Source: JBBIQS01 sp037442205
GTDB taxonomy: Bacteria; Myxococcota; Myxococcia; Myxococcales; UBA5297
NCBI GenBank assembly: GCA_037442205.1
Contig: JBBIQS010000023.1
Coordinates: 1 to 64,000, forward strand
Direction of reading: 5' to 3'
Length of the DNA stretch: 64,000 nucleotides
The translations under genes and the position numbers were made by a program. This document shows, in pieces, positions 54,343 to 62,973 of the stretch; positions within the stretch are counted from its first letter, which is position 1; each line of letters opens with the position of its first letter. The notes under the pieces were generated by a model. That model worked only from the letters and a program-made list of their open reading frames with translations, was not told the origin of the DNA and made no database searches.

Positions 54343-56822
54343 ACAGCGTCAAGGTCGTGTACGACGACAAGGTGGTCCGGCAGTTCCTGCTGGCCTCGGT
54401 CGTCTTTGCCCTGGTGGGCATGCTGGCCGGCGTGTGGATCGCCTTCGAGATGGCCGATCACACCGCCAACCTCGGCTTGCCCTACACCACCTTCGGCCGG
54501 CTGCGGCCGCTGCACACCAACGCGGTGATCTTCGCGTTCGTCGGCAACATGCTGTTCGCCGGCATCTACTACTCGATGCAGCGGCTGCTCAAGACGCGGA
54601 TGGCCTCCGACGTCCTGTCGCAGATCCACTTCTGGGGCTGGCAGCTGATCATCGTCGCCGCGGCGGTGACCCTGCCCCTGGGCATCACCCAGGGCAAGGA
54701 GTACGCCGAGCTCGAGTGGCCGATCGACCTGGCGGTGGTGGTGATCTGGGTGGTCTTCGCCCTCAACTTCTTCTGGACGCTGGCCATCCGCCGCGAGAAG
54801 AACCTGTACGTCGCGATCTGGTTCTACATCTCGACGGTGGTCACCGTCGCGGTGCTGTACATCGTCAACAACCTGGCGCTGCCCACCGGCCTGCTGCACA
54901 GCTACCCGGTGTTCGCCGGCGTGCAGGGGGCGCTGGTGCAGTGGTGGTACGGCCACAACGCGGTGGCCTTCTTCCTGACCACTCCGATCCTGGGCATCAT
55001 GTACTACTTCGTGCCCAAGGCCGCCGAGCGGCCGGTCTACTCCTACCGGCTGTCGCTGGTGCACTTCTGGGCGCTGGTCTTCGTCTACATCTGGGCCGGC
55101 CCGCACCACCTGCTGTACACCGCGCTGCCGGACTGGGCCCAGTCGCTGGGCATGCTGTTCTCGGTCATGCTCTGGGCGCCGTCGTGGGGCGGCATGCTCA
55201 ACGGCCTGCTGACCCTCAAGGGCTGCTGGAACAAGATCCGCGAGGACCCGGTCCTCAAGTTCTTCGCCGCCGGCGTCACCTTCTACGGCATGGCCACCTT
55301 CGAGGGCCCGCTGCTCTCGATCAAGAGCGTCAATGGCCTGGCCCACTACACCGACTGGATCATCGGCCACGTGCACGAGGGCGCGCTGGGCTGGAACGGC
55401 TTCATGGCCGCCGGCATGTTCTACTGGCTGGCGCCGCGGCTGTGGAACACCAAGCTGCACTCCAAGGCGCTGGCCGACACCCACTTCTGGCTGGGGACCT
55501 TCGGCATCGTGCTCTACCTGGGCGCGATGTGGGCTGGCGGCATCACCCAGGGCCTGATGCTGCGCGCCACCACTGCCGAGGGGACGCTGCAGTACCCGAA
55601 CTTCCTCGAGACCCTGGTCGCCATCAAGCCCTTCTATCTGATGCGCCTGCTGGGCGGCCTGTTCTACCTGGGCGGCTTCGTGCTGATGACCTACAACCTG
55701 GTCGTCACCATCCTGAGCGGCAAGGCGGTCAACGGCGAGGTGCTGGTGGTCGAGGAGCCGGCGGTGAAGGAGCCGCGGGCCCGCGAGCTGGCGCTGTCCA
55801 AGCCGGTGCTGGTGCTGGGCTCGATGGCCGCCTTCACCATCTTCATGGGCGTGGCGCCGATGATCGTCGCCGCGGTGCTGTTCGTGGTGGTGGGCGGGCT
55901 GATCGCCTACTCGTTCGTGGCCGCTTCCTCGGGCTACGGCTGGCACCACTTCCTCGAGCGGCGGGCGCTGCTGTTCACCGTCTTCACCCTGGTGGCCATC
56001 CTCATCGGCGGCCTGGTGGAGTTCATCCCGGCGCTGGCCATCAAGCAGGCCATTCCGTTCAAGGGCGCGCAGCAGCGGCCCTACACCCCGCTGCAGTTGG
56101 CCGGGCGCGAGGTCTACGTGCGCGAGGGCTGCTACGTCTGCCACTCGCAGATGGTCCGCTCGCTGGCCACCGACACCCTGCGCTACGGGGCGGTGTCGCG
56201 GCCGGAGGAGTTCATCTACGACCGGCCGTACCAGTGGGGCTCCAAGCGCACCGGGCCTGACCTGCACCGCGAGGGCGGCAAGTACCCGAACCTGTGGCAC
56301 TACCGGCACATGCTCGACCCGCGCGAGACCTCGCCCGGCTCGACCATGCCCAGCTACGCCTTCCTCAAGGACAGCAACGCCGACCACGCCGGGACTCCCA
56401 AGCTGGTCTCGGCGCTGAAGGCCCTGGGCGTGCCTTACGAGGACTCGGACATCTCCACCGCCCCCACCGCGGCGCGCAAGGAGGCCGATGAGATCGTGGC
56501 CGACCTGGCCAACCAGCAGGTGAAGGTGAACCCGGAGAGCGACCTGGTCGCCCTCATCGCCTACCTGCAGGTGCTGGGCAAGAACGTCGTCCAGACTCCG
56601 GCGGCGAACGCTCCGGCGGCTGCTGCCGCTCCCGCGGCTCCGGCCCCGGCGGCGGCCGCACCGGCTGCCGAACCCGCGGCGGCGGCTCCGGCCGCTCCGG
56701 CGGAGACGGCACCGGCAGCTCCGGCTGCGGCGGCTCCGGCTGCTGCTGCTGACGCCGCAGTCGCAGCTCCGGCCACTCCGGCGGCGCCCGCTGGGGCTCC
56801 GGCGGCGAAGCCGAATCCCTGA
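54339..56822 (+). CDS. ccoN-ccoO: Fused cbb3 cytochrome c oxidase subunits I and II (CcoN-CcoO)
   Basis: An 827-residue fusion of the catalytic subunit and the mono-haem subunit. The CcoN part (about 1-465) carries low-spin haem ligands His59 and His346, the copper ligands His206, His256 and His257, the high-spin haem ligand His344, and Tyr250 of the FVYIWAGPHH helix, the position of the His-Tyr crosslink. An added hydrophobic stretch (about 488-528) leads to a CcoO part with a membrane anchor, the haem c motif CYVCH (598-602) and the Met ligand in STMPSY (Met670). The last 75 residues are an Ala/Pro-rich low-complexity tail. It couples to ccoS by an ATGA overlap. Confidence 0.95.
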   Translation: MNSVKVVYDDKVVRQFLLASVVFALVGMLAGVWIAFEMADHTANLGLPYTTFGRLRPLHTNAVIFAFVGNMLFAGIYYSMQRLLKTRMASDVLSQIHFWGWQLIIVAAAVTLPLGITQGKEYAELEWPIDLAVVVIWVVFALNFFWTLAIRREKNLYVAIWFYISTVVTVAVLYIVNNLALPTGLLHSYPVFAGVQGALVQWWYGHNAVAFFLTTPILGIMYYFVPKAAERPVYSYRLSLVHFWALVFVYIWAGPHHLLYTALPDWAQSLGMLFSVMLWAPSWGGMLNGLLTLKGCWNKIREDPVLKFFAAGVTFYGMATFEGPLLSIKSVNGLAHYTDWIIGHVHEGALGWNGFMAAGMFYWLAPRLWNTKLHSKALADTHFWLGTFGIVLYLGAMWAGGITQGLMLRATTAEGTLQYPNFLETLVAIKPFYLMRLLGGLFYLGGFVLMTYNLVVTILSGKAVNGEVLVVEEPAVKEPRARELALSKPVLVLGSMAAFTIFMGVAPMIVAAVLFVVVGGLIAYSFVAASSGYGWHHFLERRALLFTVFTLVAILIGGLVEFIPALAIKQAIPFKGAQQRPYTPLQLAGREVYVREGCYVCHSQMVRSLATDTLRYGAVSRPEEFIYDRPYQWGSKRTGPDLHREGGKYPNLWHYRHMLDPRETSPGSTMPSYAFLKDSNADHAGTPKLVSALKALGVPYEDSDISTAPTAARKEADEIVADLANQQVKVNPESDLVALIAYLQVLGKNVVQTPAANAPAAAAAPAAPAPAAAAPAAEPAAAAPAAPAETAPAAPAAAAPAAAADAAVAAPATPAAPAGAPAAKPNP

Positions 56823-56833
56823 GAGGAGCGAGC

Positions 56834-57025
56834 GTGTTTCAGCAAGTCTTCCAGGCTCAGAATCCAGCGCTGATGATCTTCCCGCTGGTCGGGCTGTTTT
56901 TGTTCATCGGCCTGTTCTTCTTCCAGGTCATCCGGATCTGGCGGGCGCCCAAGAGCGCCATCCATGAGCAGGCGAACCTGCCGCTGGCCGACGACAACCC
57001 AACTTCTTCGCGAGGCAACCGATGA
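56834..57025 (+). CDS. ccoQ: Small cbb3 oxidase subunit CcoQ
   Basis: A 63-residue protein with one membrane helix (ALMIFPLVGLFLFIGLFFFQ) and a basic/polar tail (VIRIWRAPKSAIHEQANLPL). Size, single helix and position between ccoO and ccoP identify it as CcoQ, which stabilises the complex. It uses a GTG start preceded by GAGGAGCGAGC. Its stop overlaps the ccoP start as ATGA. Confidence 0.82.
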   Translation: MFQQVFQAQNPALMIFPLVGLFLFIGLFFFQVIRIWRAPKSAIHEQANLPLADDNPTSSRGNR

Positions 57026-57612
57026 GTGAGACGAGCAATGCCGCCGAGGTTCCGGTCGCAGAGGGCAAGAACGAGCCCTCGATCCAGCCGACGCACGACG
57101 GAATCGAGGAGCACGACAACTTCCTGCCGCGCTGGTGGCTGGCCACGCTGTTCGGGGCGGTCCTGTTCTCGTTCGCGTACTGGTTCTACTACCACACCGC
57201 CTACGTCGGCCTGAGCCAGGGCCAGGAGCTGGAGGCCGACGAGAAGGCGCTCTCCGACCTGCGGCTGAAGGCCTTCGCCTCCAAGGTCACCGACGAGCAG
57301 CTGCTGGCGCTGACCAAGGACGCGGCGCTGGTCGCCCGCGGCAAGCAGACCTTCCAGACCATCTGCACCGCCTGCCACGCCTCCAAGGGCGAGGGCAACA
57401 TCGGCCCCAACCTGACCGACGCCTACTGGATCCACGGCGGCAAGCCGGTCGACATCTACAAGACGGTGACCATGGGCGTGCCGGAGAAGGGCATGCTGGC
57501 CTGGGGCCCGACGCTCGGCCCGGTCAAGGTTCAGGAGGTGGTGGCCTTCGTGCTGACCATCAAGAACACCAACGTCCCGGGCAAGGCGCCGCAGGGGAAC
57601 AAGGAGCCCTGA
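57022..57612 (+). CDS. ccoP: Short, mono-haem cbb3 oxidase subunit III (CcoP)
   Basis: The electron-entry cytochrome c subunit. After a soluble start (THDGIEEHDNFLPRWWL, the CcoP N-terminal signature) there is one membrane helix (residues about 38-58) and a single cytochrome c domain with CTACH at 115-119 and the likely axial Met158 in EKGMLAWGPTL. Usual CcoP is around 300 residues with two CxxCH motifs; this one is 196 residues and contains no other cysteine. It overlaps ccoQ by four bases. Confidence 0.9.
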   Translation: MSETSNAAEVPVAEGKNEPSIQPTHDGIEEHDNFLPRWWLATLFGAVLFSFAYWFYYHTAYVGLSQGQELEADEKALSDLRLKAFASKVTDEQLLALTKDAALVARGKQTFQTICTACHASKGEGNIGPNLTDAYWIHGGKPVDIYKTVTMGVPEKGMLAWGPTLGPVKVQEVVAFVLTIKNTNVPGKAPQGNKEP

Positions 57613-57648
57613 ACCGCCCTGGGGGAACGCGGTCTCTGAGGAATCGCC

Positions 57649-59019
57649 ATGGCACGCCTCGCGCCCACCATCGACACCCTCTCCTCGATTGGAGAGGGCG
57701 GCGCCCGCAACTTCCTCCACCCGGCCGACGTCGGCGGGCGCTTCACCCGCCTGCGCCGCGTGATCTTCGCGGTGCTGATCGCGGTCCTGGTGGTGATGCC
57801 GTTCATCACCATCAACGGGCATCCGGGGATCCTCCTGGACATCGGGCACCGCAGCTTCCACATCGTGGGCGCCACCTTCGGGCCGACCCAGGGCTACCTG
57901 CTGTTCTTCCTGATCACCGGCACCGGGTTCGCGCTGGTGGTGGCCAGCGCGCTATGGGGACGGGTGTGGTGCGGCTACGCCTGCCCGCAGACGGTGTTCC
58001 TCGAGGGTGTCTACCGGCGGATCGAACGGCTGTTCGAGGGCGATCGGTCGGGGCAGCTCAAGCTCAACCAGTCGCCCTGGGACGGCAACAAGATCGCCCG
58101 TCGCGGCGGCAAGTGGCTGGTGTTCCTGGCGCTGTCGGCCTTCCTGGCGCACCTGCTGCTCTGCTACTTCGTGCCGCCGGCCAGCCTGTGGCAGATGATG
58201 GGCAAGGGGCCCAAGGCCGACCCGGAGGTCTTCGCCTGGGCGGCCGCGCTCACCGGGGCCATCTTCTTCAACTTCGCCTGGTTCCGGGAGCAGTTCTGCA
58301 TCATTCTCTGCCCCTACGGCCGGCTGCAGTCGGTGCTCTCCGACGATGACACGGTGGTGGTGGGCTACGACGCGGTGCGCGGCGAGCCGCGGGGCAAGGC
58401 CGGCACCTCCACCGGCGACTGCGTCGACTGCCTGCGCTGCATCAACGTCTGCCCGACCGGGATCGACATTCGCCAGGGCATGCAACTGGAATGCGTGGGC
58501 TGCGCCAACTGCATCGACGCCTGCGACGAGGTGATGCTCAAGCTCAAGCGGCCGACCGGCCTGGTCCGCTACGACAGCGAGCACGGCCTGCGCCACCAGC
58601 CCAAGCGCTTCCTGCGGCCGCGGGTCTACATCTACGCGGTGCTGGGCGTGCTGGGCCTGGTCGCCCTGACCGCCACCAGCCGCAGCCGGCCCGACCTCCC
58701 GATCAACCTGCTGCGCCAACCTGGGATGCCCTACGTCCTGGACGAAGGGCAGATCCGCAACGGGTTCATGCTGCGCACCAACAACAAGTTCGACTCCGAG
58801 CAGACCTACGAGGTCGAGATCAAGGCCCACAACCCCAAGGCCACGGTGACCCTGCCCGAGAACAAGTGGCGGATCCCAGTGGGCGAGCAGTCGGTGCTGC
58901 CGTTCTTCGTGGTGCTGCCGCGCGAAGGCTTCACCGGGCGCTTCGACGTCGAGGTGGAGATCGAGTCGAAGGGTGGCGCCGAGGTGAAGCTGCACGTGCC
59001 ATTCCTCGGGCCGGACTAG
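57649..59019 (+). CDS. ccoG: Cytochrome c oxidase accessory protein CcoG
   Basis: A 456-residue membrane iron-sulfur protein (also called RdxA/FixG) that aids copper reduction in cbb3 assembly. It has membrane segments (VIFAVLIAVLVVMPFITING and others), the motif WCGYACPQTVFLEG, and two four-cysteine clusters in CVDCLRCINVCPTGIDI and CVGCANCIDACDEV for two [4Fe-4S] centres. A further helix (VYIYAVLGVLGLVALTATS) precedes a C-terminal immunoglobulin-like domain. It is the last gene of the operon, 36 bases after ccoP, followed by a hairpin. Confidence 0.95.
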   Translation: MARLAPTIDTLSSIGEGGARNFLHPADVGGRFTRLRRVIFAVLIAVLVVMPFITINGHPGILLDIGHRSFHIVGATFGPTQGYLLFFLITGTGFALVVASALWGRVWCGYACPQTVFLEGVYRRIERLFEGDRSGQLKLNQSPWDGNKIARRGGKWLVFLALSAFLAHLLLCYFVPPASLWQMMGKGPKADPEVFAWAAALTGAIFFNFAWFREQFCIILCPYGRLQSVLSDDDTVVVGYDAVRGEPRGKAGTSTGDCVDCLRCINVCPTGIDIRQGMQLECVGCANCIDACDEVMLKLKRPTGLVRYDSEHGLRHQPKRFLRPRVYIYAVLGVLGLVALTATSRSRPDLPINLLRQPGMPYVLDEGQIRNGFMLRTNNKFDSEQTYEVEIKAHNPKATVTLPENKWRIPVGEQSVLPFFVVLPREGFTGRFDVEVEIESKGGAEVKLHVPFLGPD

Positions 59020-59041
59020 CGGCCCGGTCTTCTTCGGGCCG
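59020..59041 (+). terminator. Terminator hairpin of the cco operon
   Basis: Perfect seven-base arms CGGCCCG and CGGGCCG with loop GTCTTCTT start at the base after the ccoG stop. Its position right behind the last gene makes a terminator likely. Confidence 0.5.
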
Positions 59042-59199
59042 GATCCGAGCGTGCTCTCTGGCACGGCATCGTCGGGGGGCGGGCTTCGTCGAGAGCCGCA
59101 CAGTGCGCTCTTCCCGGCACTGTGCCGCAGATCGCTCCCTGCCCGCAGCCGGATAGCCTGTGGCCCACTCGCGCGCCATCGGGCGCCAGGAGGGCGGTC

Positions 59200-59724
59200 A
59201 TGATCGGAATTCCGCTGGGATTGCTGGCGTCCAACGCGGTGGAGTGGGCGTTCCACCGCTACGTGCTGCACGGACTGGGGCGCCGCAAGGGCTCGTTCTT
59301 CGCCTACCACCTCGTCGAGCACCACAAGGCCGCGCGCGAGCACGGAATGCGCGACGGCGCCTACCGCAAGCCGTTCTGGGCCTCGCAGGCACGCACCAAG
59401 GAGGTGCTGATGCTGGCCGCCGGCGCGCTGGCGGTGCTGCCGCTGTTCCCGGTGGCGCCGTTCTTCGTCGGCGCCGCGGTCTACAGCACCGCCAACTACT
59501 ACCGGATGCACCGCCGCGCCCACCTCGACCCGGCCTGGGCCAGGAAGAACCTGCCTTGGCACTACGCACATCACCTGGGGAACCAGAACCGCAACTGGTG
59601 CGTCACCCACCCCTGGTTCGACCGGATCGTCGGCACCGACGCCCCGCTGCGCGGCATCTACCCGCGCCCCCCGCGGACGCTTCGGCTGGTCCCCCAGGCC
59701 GCAACCTCGACCGCGCTCCACTGA
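59200..59724 (+). CDS. Fatty acid hydroxylase / sterol desaturase family protein
   Basis: A 174-residue di-iron membrane oxygenase-like protein. The histidine clusters that bind iron are visible: EWAFHRYVLHGLG, AYHLVEHHKAAREHG, RMHRRAHLDP and LPWHYAHHLGNQN. It is short for the family, with membrane helices mainly around LAAGALAVLPLFPVAPFFVG. The start at 59200 has an excellent AGGAGGG site six bases away. The substrate is unknown; relatives hydroxylate fatty acids, sphingolipids or carotenoids. It overlaps the next gene by ATGA-type contact, so they are coupled. Confidence 0.87.
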   Translation: MIGIPLGLLASNAVEWAFHRYVLHGLGRRKGSFFAYHLVEHHKAAREHGMRDGAYRKPFWASQARTKEVLMLAAGALAVLPLFPVAPFFVGAAVYSTANYYRMHRRAHLDPAWARKNLPWHYAHHLGNQNRNWCVTHPWFDRIVGTDAPLRGIYPRPPRTLRLVPQAATSTALH

Positions 59725-60473
59725 TGTCGCGAGATGTCCTTCGGGCCCCTCGCCCTCCCGACCGCGGTTCAGGTAGGCTCGAAGTGGCAGTGCCGACCTC
59801 GACCGCGGAGCGCCATTTGCCCGACCTGAACGTGCTGCACGACGCGCTGGCGAAGGGACTCGTCAAAGGGGCTTTGATCCACGAGAAGACCGGGACCACC
59901 TTTCCGGTCGAGGTGCTGGGCGCCCAGGCGAAGGAGTTGCTCGCGGTCGCCAAGGCGCCGTCGCACGGGGTCGAGTTGCTCAATCCGCCGGCCAAGGTCC
60001 GCATCGAGCTGCCGCGGGATAGCTCAGTGATCTACGTCCCGGGGCGGATCTCGGTGGCCCGCCACGGGAACAGCCATGCCGAGCTGGAGATCCTCTGCGC
60101 CGACGGCGCCGAGGACCGGGCGCGGAGGATGGACGCCCGCATCGACGTCGAGTGCCGGATCTGGCTGGGGACCGGTCCCGAGGACAAGGACTTCGAAGAG
60201 ACCCGCACCCTCAACCTCTCCGCCGGCGGGGCGCTGATCGTCAGCGAGAGCCGGGCCAGGGTGGGGCAGATCGTGGAGGTCGAGCTCGAGCTGGAGGGCG
60301 AGATCGTCCACTGCAAGGCCGAGGTGATGCGGCGCGGGGTGAAGGTCAACGGGGCGGCGCACCGCGACGGCGCGGCGCTCAAGTTCCTCGGGCTGAGCGA
60401 GAGGCTGCGCGACAAGGTCGCCCTGCACGTGCTCGAGACCCACGCCCGCGAGAAGCTGGCCCGCGGGCGCTGA
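59724..60473 (+). CDS. PilZ domain protein
   Basis: A 249-residue protein with a C-terminal PilZ domain (residues about 130-240): ARRMDARIDVECRIWLG is the R-x-x-x-R type c-di-GMP loop in loose form, and TRTLNLSAGGALIVSE is the NxSxxG motif. The N-terminal half (LPDLNVLHDALAKGLVKGAL) looks like a YcgR-N-like beta domain seen in myxobacterial PilZ proteins. It likely responds to c-di-GMP. The start overlaps the preceding stop (TGATG). A GTG at 59790 (MPTSTAERHLPDL) is an alternative and the first 22 residues are not convincing. Its 3' end overlaps a gene on the other strand. Confidence 0.87.
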   Translation: MSRDVLRAPRPPDRGSGRLEVAVPTSTAERHLPDLNVLHDALAKGLVKGALIHEKTGTTFPVEVLGAQAKELLAVAKAPSHGVELLNPPAKVRIELPRDSSVIYVPGRISVARHGNSHAELEILCADGAEDRARRMDARIDVECRIWLGTGPEDKDFEETRTLNLSAGGALIVSESRARVGQIVEVELELEGEIVHCKAEVMRRGVKVNGAAHRDGAALKFLGLSERLRDKVALHVLETHAREKLARGR

Positions 60474-60717
60474 CCAGCGCCAGCTTCTCGCTCCGCGACA
60501 GCTTCTTGATCGCCGCCTCGCGCGAGAGCGCGGCGCCCTTTCCGCGCGCCTTCTCCCGATAGATCAGCCGCACCGGCAGGTGGGAGCGGGTGTAGGCGGC
60601 CCCCTTGCCCTGCTGGTGCCGCTCCAGCCGCTGCTCCAGGTCGTTGGTGATCCCGGTGTAGAGCGAGCGATCGCCGCACTCCAGCACGTAGACCCACCAC
60701 TGTTTGGCCGCTGCCAT
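60379..60717 (-). CDS. GIY-YIG nuclease superfamily protein (YhbQ/UPF0213-like)
   Basis: A 112-residue protein starting MAAAKQWWVYVLECGD. The GIY-YIG pattern is read as YVLEC then LYTGITNDLEQRLERHQQGK with the catalytic-type Tyr and Arg, and ends REAAIKKLSRSEKLALV. Members of this small class are of uncertain function, perhaps DNA repair. The last 29 residues (basic, Arg/Gly/Ser-rich) lie antisense to the final 95 bases of the PilZ gene; the family normally ends near LALV, so the tail is an extension that arises where no stop occurs in the overlap. It is divergent from the pseudouridine synthase gene. Confidence 0.82.
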   Translation of the reverse strand: MAAAKQWWVYVLECGDRSLYTGITNDLEQRLERHQQGKGAAYTRSHLPVRLIYREKARGKGAALSREAAIKKLSRSEKLALVSARGPASRGRGSRARAGRPCRAASRSARGT

Positions 60718-60771
60718 CGTCGGGAAGATAGCAGAGCCCCGCGCGCGGGCCGGGTCGGATATGGTGCGCGC

Positions 60772-61443
60772 ATGCGCGGGCTTTCGTTCCCCATCCTCTA
60801 CCGCGACGATGACCTGGTGATCGTCAACAAGCCGTCGGGCCTGGTGGTCCATCGCGGGTTTGCCACCGACCGGGTCACCGCGATGGCCGTGGTCCGCGAC
60901 CAGATCGGCCGCCACGTCTTTCCGGTCCATCGCCTGGACCGCGGGACCAGCGGCGCGCTCGCCTTCGCCCTTTCCTCGGAGGGAGCGGCGGCCGTTGGCG
61001 CCTGCTTCGAGGCAGGCCAGGCGACCAAGCGCTATCTGGCGCTGGTGCGGGGGATCACCCCGGAGGAAGGGCTGATCGACCATCCGGTGCCCAGTTCCCC
61101 CGACGGCCCGCGGGTGCCGGCGCGGACCCGTTACCGAAGGCTCTTCGCCTTCGAGCGCTTCTCGCTGGTGGAGGCCCTCCCCGAGACCGGCCGGCTGCAC
61201 CAGATTCGCCGCCACTTCAAGCACCTGAGCCACCCGCTGGTCGGCGACGTCAACTACGGCAAGGGCGACATCAACCGGCTGTTCCGGGAGCGCTTCGGCC
61301 TGCATCGGCTGGCGCTCCACGCCCTCGAGCTCAGGCTGGCGCATCCCCGCTCTGGCGAGCCGGTGACCGTTCGCGCGCCGCTGCCGGAAGACCTGGCCGG
61401 CCCCTGGGGCAAGATGGGCATTCCGCCCGAGCTGCTGAGCTGA
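60772..61443 (+). CDS. tRNA/rRNA pseudouridine synthase, RluA family (TruC-like)
   Basis: A 223-residue single-domain pseudouridine synthase. The catalytic Asp is in VHRLDRGTSGALAFAL. Other family motifs are ILYRDDDLVIVNKPSGLVVH at the start, YLALVRG, EALPETGRLHQIRRHFKHL and HPLVGDVNYGKG. There is no S4 domain. The pattern, with an unusually early start and HPLVGDVNYG, matches TruC (uridine 65 of tRNA in E. coli), though other RluA members are similar. Only 54 bases separate it from the divergent GIY-YIG gene, and the MFS gene follows 54 bases after its stop. Confidence 0.9.
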   Translation: MRGLSFPILYRDDDLVIVNKPSGLVVHRGFATDRVTAMAVVRDQIGRHVFPVHRLDRGTSGALAFALSSEGAAAVGACFEAGQATKRYLALVRGITPEEGLIDHPVPSSPDGPRVPARTRYRRLFAFERFSLVEALPETGRLHQIRRHFKHLSHPLVGDVNYGKGDINRLFRERFGLHRLALHALELRLAHPRSGEPVTVRAPLPEDLAGPWGKMGIPPELLS

Positions 61444-61497
61444 GCCCAGGGCCTTTATCCTGCCCCATCGCGCACGCGCTGTTATCCTGCGCCGCCC

Positions 61498-62967
61498 ATG
61501 TCCGAGACCGCGACCAGCAAGCCCCTCACCGTCTTCGCGCTGCTCCTCACCATGTTCATGGCGGCCATGGAGATGACCGTGGTCTCCACCGCGATGCCCA
61601 CCGTGGTCGGCGACCTGGGCGGCGTGCAGTTCTACAGCTGGGTCTTCGCCGCCTACATGCTGGTGTCCACGGTCACCGTGCCGGTCTACGGCAAGCTGGC
61701 CGACCTCTACGGCCGCAAGCCGGTCCTGCTGTTCGGGCTGGCGCTCTTCCTGCTGGGCTCGACCCTCAGCGGCCAGGCGCAGTCCATGACCGGGCTCATC
61801 GTCTTCCGGGCCATTCAGGGTCTCGGAGCCGGGGCGATGCAGCCGATCTCGATGACGATCATCGGCGACCTCTTCACCATCGCGCAGCGGGCGCGGATGC
61901 AGGGGCTGTTCGGCGCGGTGTGGGGGCTGGCGGGAATCGCCGGGCCGGCGCTGGGCGGCTTCATCGTCGAGCAGCTCTCCTGGCGATGGGTCTTCTACAT
62001 CAACGTGCCGTTCGGCCTGACCTCGGCGGCCATCCTCGCGGTCTCGCTGCACGAGAAGGTGGAGCGCCACGAGCGCAAGCTCGACATCCCAGGAGCGCTG
62101 GTCCTCACGCTGGGCATCACCGCCCTGCTCGCCGGGGCCCGAGGCGGGGCACTGGGAATCGCCGGGCTGGTCCTGGGCGCGGCGCTCATCGCCGGGTTCC
62201 TGATGATCGAGCGCACGGCGGCTGAGCCGCTCCTTCCTTTGGACCTCTTCCGCCGGCCGATCATGGCCGTCTCCAGCGCGACCGGTGCGTTGCTGGGCGC
62301 GTGCATGATCAGCACGGTCACTTTCGTGCCGCTCTACGCCCAGGGAGTGCTCCACCTGTCCCCGACCGGAGCGGCGTGGGCCATCATGCCGATGCTCATC
62401 GGCTGGCCAGTGGCGAGCACGCTGAGCGGAAGGCTGCTGCCGCGCCTCGGCGCGCGGGCGCTGGTGCGAGCCGGCCTCGTCTGCGCCGCCGCTGCCGAGC
62501 TTCTCCTCGCTCTGCTGCTTCGGCCGGAGGCCTCTGTCTGGATCCCGCGAGGCGCGATGCTGCTGCTGGGAACCGGGCTGGGGCTCTCCAACACGGCGCT
62601 GATCATCGCGGTGCAGAGCAGCGTGGCCTGGCGCCAGCGCGGGGTGGCCACCGCCAGCACCATGTTCTTCCGCACCATCGGCGGGACCCTGGCGGTCGGG
62701 CTGCTGGGCGGGATCCTGGCGGCGGCTCTCGCAGCCGATCCACAGATTCCGGCCTCGGCTGCCGACCAGCTCCTCGGGCCGACGCATGGGCACGATCTGG
62801 GGGCAGCGGTGCTCGCCCTGCTCGACAAGGCGCTGGTGGTCGGGCTGGAGCGAATCTTCTGGATCTTGTTTGCCATCAGCCTGGCGGCTGGTGCGATTGG
62901 CCTGCTGCTGCCTCACGTCGAGCTGAGCGCGCCCGGCGAAGCAGGCGAGGTCGCCGCCACCGAGTAG
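61498..62967 (+). CDS. MFS multidrug exporter, DHA2 (EmrB/QacA) type
   Basis: A 489-residue major facilitator with about 14 hydrophobic helices, the number that marks the DHA2 family of drug:proton antiporters. Helix one (VFALLLTMFMAAMEMTVVST) has the acidic residue seen in the family. The loop YGKLADLYGRKPVLLFG holds the MFS motif A (G-x-L-x-D-x-x-G-R), and GLAGIAGPALGGFIVEQ is motif C of exporters. No regulator of the TetR or MarR type lies beside it. It converges on the serine dehydratase with six bases between stops. Confidence 0.92.
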   Translation: MSETATSKPLTVFALLLTMFMAAMEMTVVSTAMPTVVGDLGGVQFYSWVFAAYMLVSTVTVPVYGKLADLYGRKPVLLFGLALFLLGSTLSGQAQSMTGLIVFRAIQGLGAGAMQPISMTIIGDLFTIAQRARMQGLFGAVWGLAGIAGPALGGFIVEQLSWRWVFYINVPFGLTSAAILAVSLHEKVERHERKLDIPGALVLTLGITALLAGARGGALGIAGLVLGAALIAGFLMIERTAAEPLLPLDLFRRPIMAVSSATGALLGACMISTVTFVPLYAQGVLHLSPTGAAWAIMPMLIGWPVASTLSGRLLPRLGARALVRAGLVCAAAAELLLALLLRPEASVWIPRGAMLLLGTGLGLSNTALIIAVQSSVAWRQRGVATASTMFFRTIGGTLAVGLLGGILAAALAADPQIPASAADQLLGPTHGHDLGAAVLALLDKALVVGLERIFWILFAISLAAGAIGLLLPHVELSAPGEAGEVAATE

Positions 62968-62973
62968 GAGGAG

